Below are positions 17,924-26,744 of a stretch of 49,902 nucleotides of DNA, in pieces. Made by a program: the position numbers and the translations under genes. The stretch covers positions 1-49,902 of the forward strand of contig CALUQL010000006.1 in assembly GCA_944322895.1 (NCBI GenBank), in the 5' to 3' direction. Source of the DNA: Candidatus Gastranaerophilales bacterium. Its GTDB lineage: Bacteria > Cyanobacteriota > Vampirovibrionia > Gastranaerophilales > Gastranaerophilaceae. The notes under the pieces were generated by a model. The model was not told the DNA's origin, ran no database searches, and saw only the letters and a list, made by a program, of their open reading frames with translations. Each line of letters begins with the position of its first letter. Within the stretch, counting starts at the first letter, position 1.

Positions 17924-19197
17924 GGATTGAAGACATTAAAGATTATGAAAACCAAGAAGTAGTATTACAAGCGTGGCTATATAACAAACGTTCAAGCGGA
18001 AAACTTCATTTTCTTCAGCTTCGTGACGGAACTGCTGAAATTCAGGCTGTAGTTTTTAAAGGCAATGTATCTGATGAAGTTTTTGAACTTGCAGACAAAA
18101 TTTCACAAGAAAGCGTTGTTGAAGTAAAAGGAACGGTAAAAAAACATGATCGTTCAAAAATCGGTTATGAAATTGATGCTACAGATGTTAAAGTTATAAG
18201 TGTTGCAAACGACTACCCAATAACCCCAAAAGAACATGGTCCTCATTTTCTTATGGAACACCGCCATTTATGGCTTCGTTCTTTAAAACAAAAAGCAATA
18301 TTAAACATTCGTCATACAATTATAAAATCCGTAAGAGACTTTTTTGATTCTCACGGATTTACACTTGTTGATGCTCCAATTTTTACTCCAAATGCCTGTG
18401 AGGGTTCTACTACATTATTTGAAACCGATTATTTTGATCAAAAAGCATATTTAAGTCAATCAGGACAATTATATATGGAAGCCGCAGCTATGGCTGTCGG
18501 TAAAGCTTATTGTTTTGGTCCGACATTCAGAGCTGAAAAATCAAAAACCAGACGTCACTTAACAGAATTCTGGATGGTAGAACCGGAAATGGCTTTTGCT
18601 GATATTTGGGACGATATGGATTTAGCTGAAGAATTTGTTGAATATATTGTTGCTAAAGTACTTGAAAATAACCGTCAAGATTTAGAAACCCTTGAAAGAG
18701 ATATTTCTAAACTTGAAAATATTAAACGTCCATTTCCTAGAATTTCTTATGATGAAGCTATTGAAATACTTCATAAAAAAGGTAATGACACTCCATATGG
18801 AGAAGATTTTGGGGGTGACGAAGAAACTCTTATTTCTGAAGAATTCGATAGACCCGTTATGATTCACCATTACCCAATGAGCGTTAAAGCTTTTTACTTT
18901 AAACAAGCAGAAAATGATAAAGCGGCTTGTGTTGATATGATTGCTCCTGAAGGTTACGGCGAAATTATTGGCGGCGGTCAAAGAGAAGAAGACATTGATA
19001 AATTAATGGCTAAAATAAAAGAACAAAATCTTAATCCTGAAACTTTTGACTGGTATTTAGATTTAAGAAAGTATGGAAGTGTTCCTCATGCCGGCTTTGG
19101 TTTAGGTATAGAAAGAACTGTCGCCTGGATATGTGGTCTTCACCACGTACGTGAAACTATTCCATTTCCAAGACTAATGGATAGAATAAGACCATAA
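17911..19197 (+). CDS. asnS: Asparaginyl-tRNA synthetase
   Basis: Class IIb synthetase charging tRNA-Asn. The 428 residues contain an N-terminal OB anticodon-binding fold, motif 2 ([16 protein letters not shown]) and motif 3 ([12 protein letters not shown]), and it ends in [10 protein letters not shown], as AsnRS proteins do. A non-discriminating AspRS is a less likely alternative. Translation starts straight after the hairpin and T-run of the leader element, without a normal SD. Only the GGGG at 17897-17900 could serve. A strong terminator follows at 19261-19290. Confidence 0.94.
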   Translation: MKKIWIEDIKDYENQEVVLQAWLYNKRSSGKLHFLQLRDGTAEIQAVVFKGNVSDEVFELADKISQESVVEVKGTVKKHDRSKIGYEIDATDVKVISVANDYPITPKEHGPHFLMEHRHLWLRSLKQKAILNIRHTIIKSVRDFFDSHGFTLVDAPIFTPNACEGSTTLFETDYFDQKAYLSQSGQLYMEAAAMAVGKAYCFGPTFRAEKSKTRRHLTEFWMVEPEMAFADIWDDMDLAEEFVEYIVAKVLENNRQDLETLERDISKLENIKRPFPRISYDEAIEILHKKGNDTPYGEDFGGDEETLISEEFDRPVMIHHYPMSVKAFYFKQAENDKAACVDMIAPEGYGEIIGGGQREEDIDKLMAKIKEQNLNPETFDWYLDLRKYGSVPHAGFGLGIERTVAWICGLHHVRETIPFPRLMDRIRP

Positions 19198-19260
19198 TTT
19201 TTAAATTATACCATTTTATAATTTTTCAGTTATCTAGACTAAATTTATATTTTTAAAACT

Positions 19261-19290
19261 AAAAGACCGTACTATTTATTACGGTCTTTT
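19261..19290. terminator. Bidirectional terminator after asnS
   Basis: An 11-bp perfect stem (19261-19271 with 19280-19290) with an 8-nt AT loop and A/T flanks. It separates the convergent asnS and the 103-residue gene. Confidence 0.85.
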
Positions 19291-19324
19291 GGTTTTGAAA
19301 AATTCTGTATACTTACTCAGGAAG

Positions 19325-19636
19325 TTATTCTTTTTTATTTTTAATACCATTAAGAATAGAACCGACACCTAATCCAATTGCGGATCCGACTGCCATTAAA
19401 ACTCCGGCGCCAACAGCCATACCGGCAATTAATGCACCTTTTGATGCATTTTTTCCCAACGTTTTTGAGCTTTTTTCGAAAATATCTTTTATAAATTGTT
19501 TATTTGTTAATGCATTTTTTGTTGCAATACCAGCACCTGCAACTGCACCGATTTTAGCTCCGGTTTTTGCATAATTACCTTTATTTTGATAAACTTGTGA
19601 ATCATTTGTTCCTAAATTTACCTGAGATACACCCAC
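19325..19636 (-). CDS. Glycine-zipper-like small membrane protein
   Basis: A 103-residue protein with two Gly/Ala-rich hydrophobic stretches (about 27-37 and 68-92, with GMAVGAGVLMAVGSAIGLGVG). Small residues recur every three to four positions, as in glycine zippers of membrane-inserting or oligomerising peptides. The N-terminus is polar. The start is GTG, with an AAGGAGAA site about 7 nt upstream and no ATG near. It stands alone between a terminator and a 195-bp AT-rich gap. Function unknown; bacteriocin-like, phage-holin-like and structural roles all remain open. Confidence 0.68.
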   Translation of the reverse strand: MGVSQVNLGTNDSQVYQNKGNYAKTGAKIGAVAGAGIATKNALTNKQFIKDIFEKSSKTLGKNASKGALIAGMAVGAGVLMAVGSAIGLGVGSILNGIKNKKE

Positions 19637-19819
19637 GATATACTTCTCCTTATCTACTTTTTCTATACCATTATTTATTTAAAAAAAGAGAAATGCCACA
19701 AATTGCCTAAATAAAGGAAAAACTATTACAAAATTTTACAAAATTTACATTTAGAAATTAATTACTATATATTTTTATTACAAAAATTTAAATTATTAAT
19801 ATTTAATAAAAATCTAAAA

Positions 19820-19825
19820 TATAAT
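19820..19825 (+). promoter_or_regulatory. Candidate -10 of ruvC
   Basis: A TATAAT hexamer ends six bases before the ruvC ATG, so transcription would begin at or next to the start codon. No -35 or SD is visible. Confidence 0.35.
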
Positions 19826-19831
19826 TAAAGA

Positions 19832-20305
19832 ATGAGAATATTAGGAATTGACCCGGGACTTGCTATTGTAGGTTATTCGGTAATAGATATTGTAAAAGAT
19901 AAAAATATTTTAATTTCATCAGGTTCTATACAAACAGACAAAGATAAAACTGATGCTGAGCGACTTTTAGAAATAGAAACTGATATGCAAACAATTATAG
20001 AAAAATTCCAACCGGATTTTGCCAGCATAGAAAAATTGTTCTATTTTAAAAATCAAAAAACAATAATCCCTGTAGCTGAAGCAAGAGGTGTTATCCTTTC
20101 TGTTTTACAAAAAAATCAAATTAAAATACAGGAATTCACTCCGATTGAAGTAAAACAAATAATAACAGGTTATGGAAGAGCAACAAAAGATGAAGTAGCA
20201 AAAATTGTACAAATGAGTATTGAATACAAAAAATTACCAAAACTGGATGACACTTTAGACTCTATAGCTATTGCACTTTGCTTTGCTCGTAATAACATAA
20301 ATTAA
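19832..20305 (+). CDS. ruvC: Crossover junction endodeoxyribonuclease RuvC
   Basis: Cuts Holliday junctions with RuvAB during recombination. The 157 residues are of family length. The acidic catalytic residues are D7 (GIDPG), E67 (ASIEKLF), D140 and D143 (LDDTLDSIAIAL). No SD precedes the ATG and a TATAAT lies only six bases upstream, so a leaderless transcript is possible. It is followed after 11 bp by a membrane-protein gene and mtnA. ruvA and ruvB are not in the window. Confidence 0.93.
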   Translation: MRILGIDPGLAIVGYSVIDIVKDKNILISSGSIQTDKDKTDAERLLEIETDMQTIIEKFQPDFASIEKLFYFKNQKTIIPVAEARGVILSVLQKNQIKIQEFTPIEVKQIITGYGRATKDEVAKIVQMSIEYKKLPKLDDTLDSIAIALCFARNNIN

Positions 20306-20316
20306 AGGAAACTATA

Positions 20317-20760
20317 ATGATAAATAAAGCTTTACTAAAAATCATTTTCATTTGTTCATTTATAATAGGAGGTATTCTTGGAGTAATACCTTTAATACCT
20401 GCTTTTACCTGGATTGCTTTTTTAGCTGTAATGTTCTTAGTGGCACCATTTATCATAATATACTTACATAAACTAAAACTAATAGAAGATGTAGAAACAG
20501 AAAAATGTTTAACTATTGGTGCTATATCAGGCGCAAGTGCTTTTTTAGGCTTTGCTACTATATATTTTCCTATAGCTTTTATTTTGAATTTGATATTTAA
20601 AATCCAATCTTTTCTATGGATAAAAGTTATTTTTATGAATATTGGATTTTTAATACCAATGATTATTCTAATTGCACTTTTATGCGGATTAATGAATACA
20701 TTTTCAGGCTTTTTAACAGCATATTTCTATGAATATTTTAAACCGAGAAACAGAGGATAA
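20317..20760 (+). CDS. Small integral membrane protein, function unknown
   Basis: A 147-residue protein with four predicted transmembrane helices (about 7-27, 31-50, 66-94 and 105-132) and short polar loops. The N-terminal helix pair has GGILGVIPLIPAFTW, with Gly/Pro kinks. An AAGGAAAC site precedes the ATG. It lies between ruvC and mtnA (one base gap to the mtnA ATG), probably in one operon. I do not recognise a family. Confidence 0.72.
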   Translation: MINKALLKIIFICSFIIGGILGVIPLIPAFTWIAFLAVMFLVAPFIIIYLHKLKLIEDVETEKCLTIGAISGASAFLGFATIYFPIAFILNLIFKIQSFLWIKVIFMNIGFLIPMIILIALLCGLMNTFSGFLTAYFYEYFKPRNRG

Positions 20761-20761
20761 A

Positions 20762-21817
20762 ATGGCTTTTGAATCAAAAATTAAAACTATCGAGTGGGTA
20801 GATAATGTATCAAGAATGATAGACCAAACTGTTTTACCAAAAGAATATAAAACTGTAGACATAAAAACTGATGAAGAAATGTTTTTTGCAATCAAAGATA
20901 TGATAGTTCGAGGTGCCCCTGCAATAGGAATAGCAGGTGTACATGGTGTTTCACTTGCAGCTATAGAACTATCTAAATCAATAACTGACAAATCAGAATT
21001 TCTTGCAAAATTAAAAGAAAGAGGCGAATACTTAAAATCATCAAGACCAACAGCTGTAAATTTAATGTGGGGAGTTAATCAACAAATAGAACTTGCATCA
21101 AAAATACAAGGAAATATTGATGAAATAACCAAAGCTTTAATTGAAAACGGAATTAAACTTGAAAATGAAGATATAGAAATAAATAAAAAAATGGGAGATT
21201 ATGGAGCACAAGTAGTTCCAAAAGGTGCAACAATATTAACTCACTGTAATGCTGGTGCTTTAGCGACCGTAGGCTATGGTACCGCCTTAGGTGTTATTAG
21301 AAGTGCATTTGCAAAAGATCCTACAATTAAGGTTTTTGCTGATGAAACAAGACCAAGACAACAAGGTGCAAGATTAACAACCTGGGAACTTACCAGTGAC
21401 GGAATACCTACAACTTTAATAACTGATGGCATGTGTTCATACTTTATGTCAAAAGGAATGATTGATATGGTTGTAGTAGGAGCAGACAGAATTGCAGCAA
21501 ATGGTGATACGGCTAATAAGATAGGTACATATACAGTTGCAATTGCAGCAAAATACCATAATATTCCTTTCTATATTGCAGCTCCATTATCAACAATAGA
21601 TATATCTATAAAATCAGGTAAAGAAATACCTATCGAAGAACGTTCACACGAAGAAGTAACACATATAAACGGCGACTGGATTTGTGCAAAAGACGTTAAT
21701 ATAATAAACCCCGGATTTGATGTTACCCCTAATGAACTTATTACAGGTATTATTACAGAAAAAGGAATTCTAAAACCTGATTTTAAAACATCTATAAGCA
21801 ATGCATTTAAGAGTTAG
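20762..21817 (+). CDS. mtnA: S-methyl-5-thioribose-1-phosphate isomerase
   Basis: Converts methylthioribose 1-phosphate to methylthioribulose 1-phosphate in methionine salvage. About 351 residues. Visible motifs are RGAPAIGIAG (50-59), HCNAGALATVGYGTALG, DETRPRQQGARLT and GADRIAANGD, which separate it from the related eIF2B subunits. I chose the ATG at 20762, with an AGAGGAT site and family-consistent N-terminus. An in-frame ATG at 20729 lies inside the preceding gene. No other salvage gene is adjacent, so it may act on 5-deoxyribose 1-phosphate or be part of a dispersed pathway. Confidence 0.92.
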   Translation: MAFESKIKTIEWVDNVSRMIDQTVLPKEYKTVDIKTDEEMFFAIKDMIVRGAPAIGIAGVHGVSLAAIELSKSITDKSEFLAKLKERGEYLKSSRPTAVNLMWGVNQQIELASKIQGNIDEITKALIENGIKLENEDIEINKKMGDYGAQVVPKGATILTHCNAGALATVGYGTALGVIRSAFAKDPTIKVFADETRPRQQGARLTTWELTSDGIPTTLITDGMCSYFMSKGMIDMVVVGADRIAANGDTANKIGTYTVAIAAKYHNIPFYIAAPLSTIDISIKSGKEIPIEERSHEEVTHINGDWICAKDVNIINPGFDVTPNELITGIITEKGILKPDFKTSISNAFKS

Positions 21818-21830
21818 TCATAAGGATAAT

Positions 21831-21859
21831 TTGAAAAAGTCAACCTAAAATGCTATAAT
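21831..21859 (+). promoter_or_regulatory. Promoter of the Skp-like gene
   Basis: TTGAAA (21831-21836), a 17-bp spacer and TATAAT (21854-21859), the latter preceded by TG at 21851-21852 as an extended -10. This is the best sigma-70-type promoter seen in the window. The AAGGAG site lies at 21871-21876. Confidence 0.7.
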
Positions 21860-21882
21860 CAACACATTAAAAGGAGTACAAA

Positions 21883-22350
21883 ATGAAAAATAGTCTAAAA
21901 TTTTTAACGGTATCTATAGTAGCATTTGCGATTGGTCTTGCTGCAGGTAACTATGCAATATCAGATGTACCTTCAAATTTTAAAGTAGCTGTTGTTGATG
22001 TTCAAAAAGTTGTAGCATCTTCTTCTCAAGTTAAGGCTTTAAAAGATGAACAAAAGAAAAAAGGTCAAGAATTAGCTAAATTTATTGAAACAGCTAAAAC
22101 AAATCTTGATAAAGAAAAAGATGCTAAAAAGAAGAAAGCTTTAGAAGAAAAATATAATAAAGAATTTCATGCAAAAAGAGACGCTATTGCGAAAAATTAC
22201 GAAACAAAGTTACTTGCTATTGATAAAAACATATCAAGCGTAATTGATAAAAATGCAAAAGCAAACGGATATAACTTAGTTCTTGCAAAAGGTGTTGTAT
22301 TATCAGGCGGTATTGATATTACTGATGCTATATCTAAAGAAGTCAAATAA
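21883..22350 (+). CDS. OmpH/Skp-family periplasmic chaperone (copy 1)
   Basis: A 155-residue exported protein. A signal peptide (about residues 1-25, hydrophobic FLTVSIVAFAIGLAAG) is followed by the Skp core: a beta strand KVAVVDVQKV, two long charged coiled-coil helices rich in Lys/Glu/Ala, and a C-terminal GYNLVLAKGVVLSGGIDIT. Skp chaperones unfolded outer-membrane proteins. It has its own promoter and terminator, not the usual bamA-lpxD setting. A second homologue lies at 26161-26613. AAGGAG precedes the ATG. Confidence 0.85.
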   Translation: MKNSLKFLTVSIVAFAIGLAAGNYAISDVPSNFKVAVVDVQKVVASSSQVKALKDEQKKKGQELAKFIETAKTNLDKEKDAKKKKALEEKYNKEFHAKRDAIAKNYETKLLAIDKNISSVIDKNAKANGYNLVLAKGVVLSGGIDITDAISKEVK

Positions 22351-22370
22351 ATTTATTAAAATTTTATTCT

Positions 22371-22399
22371 AAAAAAGGAAGCTAAAGCTTCCTTTTTTT
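22371..22399 (+). terminator. Intrinsic terminator after the Skp-like gene
   Basis: A long stem (22371-22382 with 22387-22398) with a 4-nt TAAA loop and a T-run of seven. Confidence 0.88.
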
Positions 22400-22484
22400 A
22401 TTAACAATAAACAATATAATTAACTCTTTTGTATTTGAAAAAAACAATTTAAGTGCTACCCTTAAATAGAGAAAGAGGCATATT

Positions 22485-23477
22485 ATGTCAAAGAAAATTC
22501 TTTTTATTATAGATGAAGTTGAATTAAAATACTTTGAGTTTAATGATTTAGTAACAAACTTTTGGTTTATAAAAGAGTTCTTAAAAAGAAATTATAAAGT
22601 ATCAATAGCTATAAAGAGTGATTTATTTATAGAAAATGCACAAGCATATGTACTTAGCAGAGAATCATACTTAAAAGAAGAGAATATTTTCTACAACAAA
22701 GAACAACAAAAACAACTGATAAATGATTTTGATGTTGTATTTTTCCGTCCTGATCCTCCTGTTGATATCAATTATATAAATGCTTGTTATATCTTTGACT
22801 ATGTAGATAAAGAAAAAACGCTTTTAATAAATGACCCGACTGAAATAAAAAACTTTAACGAAAAATTCCATATTAATTATTTCAATAAATTTGTACCAAA
22901 GAATATAGTTACAAGCTCGGCAGAATTAATTATAGATTTTGTAGAAGAAAATAAAGAAGCCATTTTAAAACCATTAAACAGATGTTTTGGCAATGGGGTC
23001 TATTATTTAAACAAAGAAGATAAGAATCTTCTTACAATTATTAATAATATGACTGAGAACGGAAAAACTCCTGTTATGATTCAAGAATATCTTCCGGAAG
23101 CAAAATTCGGAGATAAAAGAGTATTAATAATAGGCGAAACTGTATTAGAAGAATGTATACAAAAACTACCAGGAGACCATAATTTTAAATTTTCAATACA
23201 TTCAGACAGATATTTTAAAGATGCTTTATTATCTCCAAAGGAAATAAAATTAGCACAGACAATAGCAAAAAAATTATCCGAAAGAGGATTATATTTAGTA
23301 GGGCTCGATGTTATAAATGAAAAAGTAATAGAAATAAATGTAACAAGCCCTTGTTATTTTATCAGAGAAATAAATCAACATTATAATATTCACTTTGAAG
23401 ATAAAATAATGACTTGTATAGAAAAATTAATTGAAAAGCATTTTTCAAAAGAAAGGCTCTATGCTGTTAACAAATAA
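22485..23477 (+). CDS. gshB: Glutathione synthetase-like ATP-grasp enzyme
   Basis: A 330-residue ATP-grasp ligase, likely adding glycine to gamma-glutamylcysteine. FFRPDPPVD and INDPTEIKNFNEK are GshB-type segments. The ATP-binding strand has KPLNRCFGNGV (162-172) where classical GshB has KPLDGxGGxG, so the loop is divergent. VGLDVINEKVIEINVTSP is the C-terminal metal-binding part. AGAGG precedes the ATG. It overlaps the following gshA by 17 bp, so the pair is co-translated. The product could be glutathione or a related gamma-Glu-Cys thiol. Confidence 0.82.
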   Translation: MSKKILFIIDEVELKYFEFNDLVTNFWFIKEFLKRNYKVSIAIKSDLFIENAQAYVLSRESYLKEENIFYNKEQQKQLINDFDVVFFRPDPPVDINYINACYIFDYVDKEKTLLINDPTEIKNFNEKFHINYFNKFVPKNIVTSSAELIIDFVEENKEAILKPLNRCFGNGVYYLNKEDKNLLTIINNMTENGKTPVMIQEYLPEAKFGDKRVLIIGETVLEECIQKLPGDHNFKFSIHSDRYFKDALLSPKEIKLAQTIAKKLSERGLYLVGLDVINEKVIEINVTSPCYFIREINQHYNIHFEDKIMTCIEKLIEKHFSKERLYAVNK

Positions 23478-24750
23478 CTCTGCAAATATAATCTTAAATA
23501 AAAGTCAGCTGATTGAAACATTTTTCTCAGGATGTAAAACCACAAAAACAATAGGTGTTGAATCAGAAAAACTTCTTGTATACAAAAATAATTTTAAGGC
23601 AGTTAAATATGAAGATATAGTTAAAGTCTTAGAACTTTTTGATGAGAATAAATGGCAAAGAATATATGAAAATGATAACTTACTTGGCTTAAAAAGTGAT
23701 ATTGGGACAATTTCACTTGAGCCGGGAAGCCAGATTGAATTAAGCCTTATTCCTTATGACACTTTAGATGAAATAAGTTTAAAGTTAAAAGATTTCTATA
23801 CAAATCTTGCAACTTATGCAGACGAAATAGGAGCTTGTGTTTTAGATAGCGGAATTCAACCTGTTTCAACATATGAAGATATAACAATCATACCGAAAAA
23901 ACGGTATGAACATATGACCAAATATCTTCCGACAAAAGGTTTAACTCCATTTGTTATGATGAGAGAAACTGCCGGGGTACAAGCAAATTTTGACTATAAT
24001 AGTGAAGAAGACGCCATAAAAAAGCTTTCTCTTGCTTTAAAAATGAGTCCTATAATCAGCAGTATATATGCTAATTCTCCAATAAGAAAATCAAAACTTA
24101 CAGGATATAAATCTTTCAGAGCAAACTCTTGGCTGAATGTAGACGAAGACAGATGCGGTTATATAAATGCTAAATTATTTGATAAAAAAACAGATTTTTC
24201 TTTTGCTGATTATACAGAAGTTCTTCTTGATGTTCCTATGATATTTATTCAAAGAGGAAATAATTGTTTTGCAACACAGCAAACATTTAGAGATTTTATG
24301 TTAAACGGATATATGAGACTTAATGCAACAATTCAAGATTGGCAAAATCATATAAGTTTATATTTCCCCGATGTAAGATTAAAAAGTTACGTTGAAATAA
24401 GAAATCATGATGCGCAAAATACTCTTATGACTCTTTCTATTCCTGCTTTTTGGAAGGGTATTATGTATAATTCCGATGCAATGGATGAAATAAATAAGAT
24501 TTTATCAAATTATGAATATGAAGATTTTATGAATTTGAGAAAAGATTCACCTATTCAAGGTATTCAATCAAAATTAAAGAATATTGTCATAATTGATTTA
24601 ATAAAAGAATTCTTCGATATTTCATATTATTCTTTAAGAGAAAATAAAAAAAGCGAAGAAAAATATCTTGAACCTGTTTATGAATATATTGCACTAAAAA
24701 GAGTTCCTGCTGATAACTTGATTGAAGAATTCAACAGAAAAATAAGCTAA
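23461..24750 (+). CDS. gshA: Glutamate-cysteine ligase (GCS2/plant-type)
   Basis: Forms gamma-glutamylcysteine from Glu and Cys with ATP. About 429 residues. GVESEKLLV, SLEPGSQIELSL, MMRETAGVQANFDY and YANSP are conserved steps of the GCS2 family shared by plants and some bacteria. I chose the ATG at 23461, with an AAAGG site just before it. An earlier in-frame ATG at 23431 would overlap gshB by 47 bp. gshB comes first in the pair. The gene ends 14 bp from the convergent phosphorylase, with no terminator hairpin. Confidence 0.85.
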   Translation: MLLTNNSANIILNKSQLIETFFSGCKTTKTIGVESEKLLVYKNNFKAVKYEDIVKVLELFDENKWQRIYENDNLLGLKSDIGTISLEPGSQIELSLIPYDTLDEISLKLKDFYTNLATYADEIGACVLDSGIQPVSTYEDITIIPKKRYEHMTKYLPTKGLTPFVMMRETAGVQANFDYNSEEDAIKKLSLALKMSPIISSIYANSPIRKSKLTGYKSFRANSWLNVDEDRCGYINAKLFDKKTDFSFADYTEVLLDVPMIFIQRGNNCFATQQTFRDFMLNGYMRLNATIQDWQNHISLYFPDVRLKSYVEIRNHDAQNTLMTLSIPAFWKGIMYNSDAMDEINKILSNYEYEDFMNLRKDSPIQGIQSKLKNIVIIDLIKEFFDISYYSLRENKKSEEKYLEPVYEYIALKRVPADNLIEEFNRKIS

Positions 24751-24764
24751 ATTTATATTTTTAT

Positions 24765-26069
24765 TTAGTGAATTATTTTATATATCAAAGATTGAGCTTT
24801 AGGTTCTTCATCTGAAATTTCAAACGCATCAATAACTAAAGCTTCCGCATCTTTAATTGCATCTTGTTTATTTGTATATAAAACAGCAATTGTTTCACCT
24901 TTACAAACAGGTTCACCATATTTTTGAGTCAAATATATACCTGCAGAATAATCAATAGAATCTGATTTCTTTTCTCTTCCGGCACCTAAGTTTTTACAAG
25001 CTTTAGCCACCTTCAGAGCATCAATATTTTTTACAAAACCGTCTTTAAGAGATTTAACTTCATACTTAACTGATGCTTGAGGAAGTTTTGTATAATCATC
25101 ACAAATTGAAATATCACCATTTTGTGAAGCAACAATCTCCTTAAATTTTTCAAGTGCAGCACCTGAAGAAATAAGATTTTCCAAATACTTAAATCCTTCC
25201 TCTTTAGAAGAAAATTTACCTGTTTTTTCAAAAGCAGTCTGAGCCAAAGTAAATGTAATTTCTTTCAAATCAGGTTCCATATTACCTTTTAAGAATTCAA
25301 TAACTTCTTGAATTTCCACTGAATTTCCGATAGCTCTACCTAAAGGCTGATTCATAGAACTTATTACAGCACAAATATTTCTATTTAATCTTTTACCTAC
25401 TTCAACCATAACTTCAGAGAGTTTCTGTGCTTCTTCTGGAGTCTTTAAAAATGCGCCTGAACCGTATTTAACATCCAATATTATATGATTTGCACCTGAT
25501 GCTATTTTTTTAGAAACAACAGAAGATGCAATCAAAGGAATAATATCAACAGTAGAAGTTACATCACGAAGCGCATACAATTTACCGTCAGCAGGGGCTA
25601 ATGATAATGTTTGAGCAGCAATTGCTGTTTTATGTTCTTTAACTTTTGATTTAAATTCATCAATAGATAAATCAGTTCTAAAGCCTGGAATAGATTCAAG
25701 TTTATCAATTGTACCGCCTGTATGACCTAAACCTCTACCTGACAATTTTGCAGTATATAAATCAGATGCAGCCATTAAAGGTAAAAACATTAATGTTATT
25801 TTATCTCCAACACCGCCTGTAGAGTGTTTATCCACAATATTATTAGAAATAGATGATAAATCTAAAATTTCACCTGATTCAACCATATATTTTGTAAGGA
25901 AAGTTGTCTCATCTATATTCATTCCTTGAAAATAAATAGCCATTAATAATGCACTGGTTTGGTAATCTTCTATAGAATTATCCATTATACCGTTAATGAA
26001 AAATTTAATTTCATCTTCAGTTAAAACTCCGCCTTTTTTCTTTTTTTCAATAATGTCAATAATTTTCAT
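24765..26069 (-). CDS. pdp: Pyrimidine-nucleoside phosphorylase
   Basis: Phosphorolyses thymidine/uridine/deoxyuridine to base and (deoxy)ribose 1-phosphate. The 434 residues are typical of the Pdp/DeoA family. The phosphate site KHSTGGVGDK (81-90), GRGLGHTGGT (111-120) and the C-terminal domain are present. A GGGG site lies 6 nt before the ATG. It supplies substrates for DeoC through a phosphopentomutase not seen here. A DeoA (thymidine-specific) assignment cannot be excluded from sequence alone. Confidence 0.92.
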   Translation of the reverse strand: MKIIDIIEKKKKGGVLTEDEIKFFINGIMDNSIEDYQTSALLMAIYFQGMNIDETTFLTKYMVESGEILDLSSISNNIVDKHSTGGVGDKITLMFLPLMAASDLYTAKLSGRGLGHTGGTIDKLESIPGFRTDLSIDEFKSKVKEHKTAIAAQTLSLAPADGKLYALRDVTSTVDIIPLIASSVVSKKIASGANHIILDVKYGSGAFLKTPEEAQKLSEVMVEVGKRLNRNICAVISSMNQPLGRAIGNSVEIQEVIEFLKGNMEPDLKEITFTLAQTAFEKTGKFSSKEEGFKYLENLISSGAALEKFKEIVASQNGDISICDDYTKLPQASVKYEVKSLKDGFVKNIDALKVAKACKNLGAGREKKSDSIDYSAGIYLTQKYGEPVCKGETIAVLYTNKQDAIKDAEALVIDAFEISDEEPKAQSLIYKIIH

Positions 26070-26096
26070 ATAAACCCCGATTTCTGTTAGAACTAA

Positions 26097-26141
26097 TAAG
26101 AGAAGCCTTTATAAATATATTAAATATTCGGGCTTCTCTTA
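26097..26141. terminator. Weak hairpin between the second Skp-like gene and pdp
   Basis: An 11-bp stem (26097-26107 with 26131-26141) with a 23-nt AT-rich loop. The T-run after it is poor on both strands, so termination may be partial. Confidence 0.45.
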
Positions 26142-26160
26142 TGTAAAAAACTACAAAATA

Positions 26161-26613
26161 TTATTTCTTTTGAGTATTTAAATATTGAATAATATCGTTA
26201 GTAACGTCAACACCGCCTGCGTATACAACACCATAGTCAAGAATTACATCTAACTTTTTAGCAGCAGCTACTGATTTACAAGCAGCTAAAATGTTGTCAC
26301 GAATAGTTTTTTCTTTTTGTGTTTTTAAATTATAAATTCTTTCTTCTTTAGCTCTAAATTCTTTTTGAATTTGTTCTTCAAAAGTTTTCTTTTGAATTGG
26401 CGATTCAATAGCTTTATATTGCTTATCTTTACTAATTGCATATTCTTGAAGTTCAACTAATTTATTATCAATATCTTTATAAGCGTTACGAGCATATGAA
26501 TAGTCATTAATTACTTTTTGAAAATCAGCATAACCGATTGTACCTGCATTAGCAGAAAGATTAGCAGCAAACATTATTAATAAAGCTGTTAAGATAAATT
26601 TAATTTTAAACAT
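26161..26613 (-). CDS. OmpH/Skp-family periplasmic chaperone (copy 2)
   Basis: A 150-residue exported protein with a signal peptide (FKIKFILTALLIMFAANLSANA) and the Skp layout: a beta strand GYADFQKV, charged coiled-coil helices and a C-terminal LDVILDYGVVYAGGVDVT. Its tail aligns with that of copy 1 (21883), so they are paralogues. I chose the ATG at 26611-26613, which has a perfect AGGAGG site and opens a proper signal peptide. A start at 26664 would add 17 residues ahead of it. It lies upstream of pdp on the same strand. Confidence 0.83.
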   Translation of the reverse strand: MFKIKFILTALLIMFAANLSANAGTIGYADFQKVINDYSYARNAYKDIDNKLVELQEYAISKDKQYKAIESPIQKKTFEEQIQKEFRAKEERIYNLKTQKEKTIRDNILAACKSVAAAKKLDVILDYGVVYAGGVDVTNDIIQYLNTQKK

Positions 26614-26744
26614 TATAACCTCCTGTTTATAATACATTCTAGCAAATGATATATTTAAATACAAGAAATTTATGTAATAGAAAAATTTATAATTAATTCA
26701 TTAATTGCATGTCTATTATATAATCAAGTTAAGGAGAGTTAAGT

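Noticed and set aside
19726-19790. TTACAAAA repeats as a CRISPR array
   Set aside because: Units are 9-10 bp with no spacers and no cas genes nearby.
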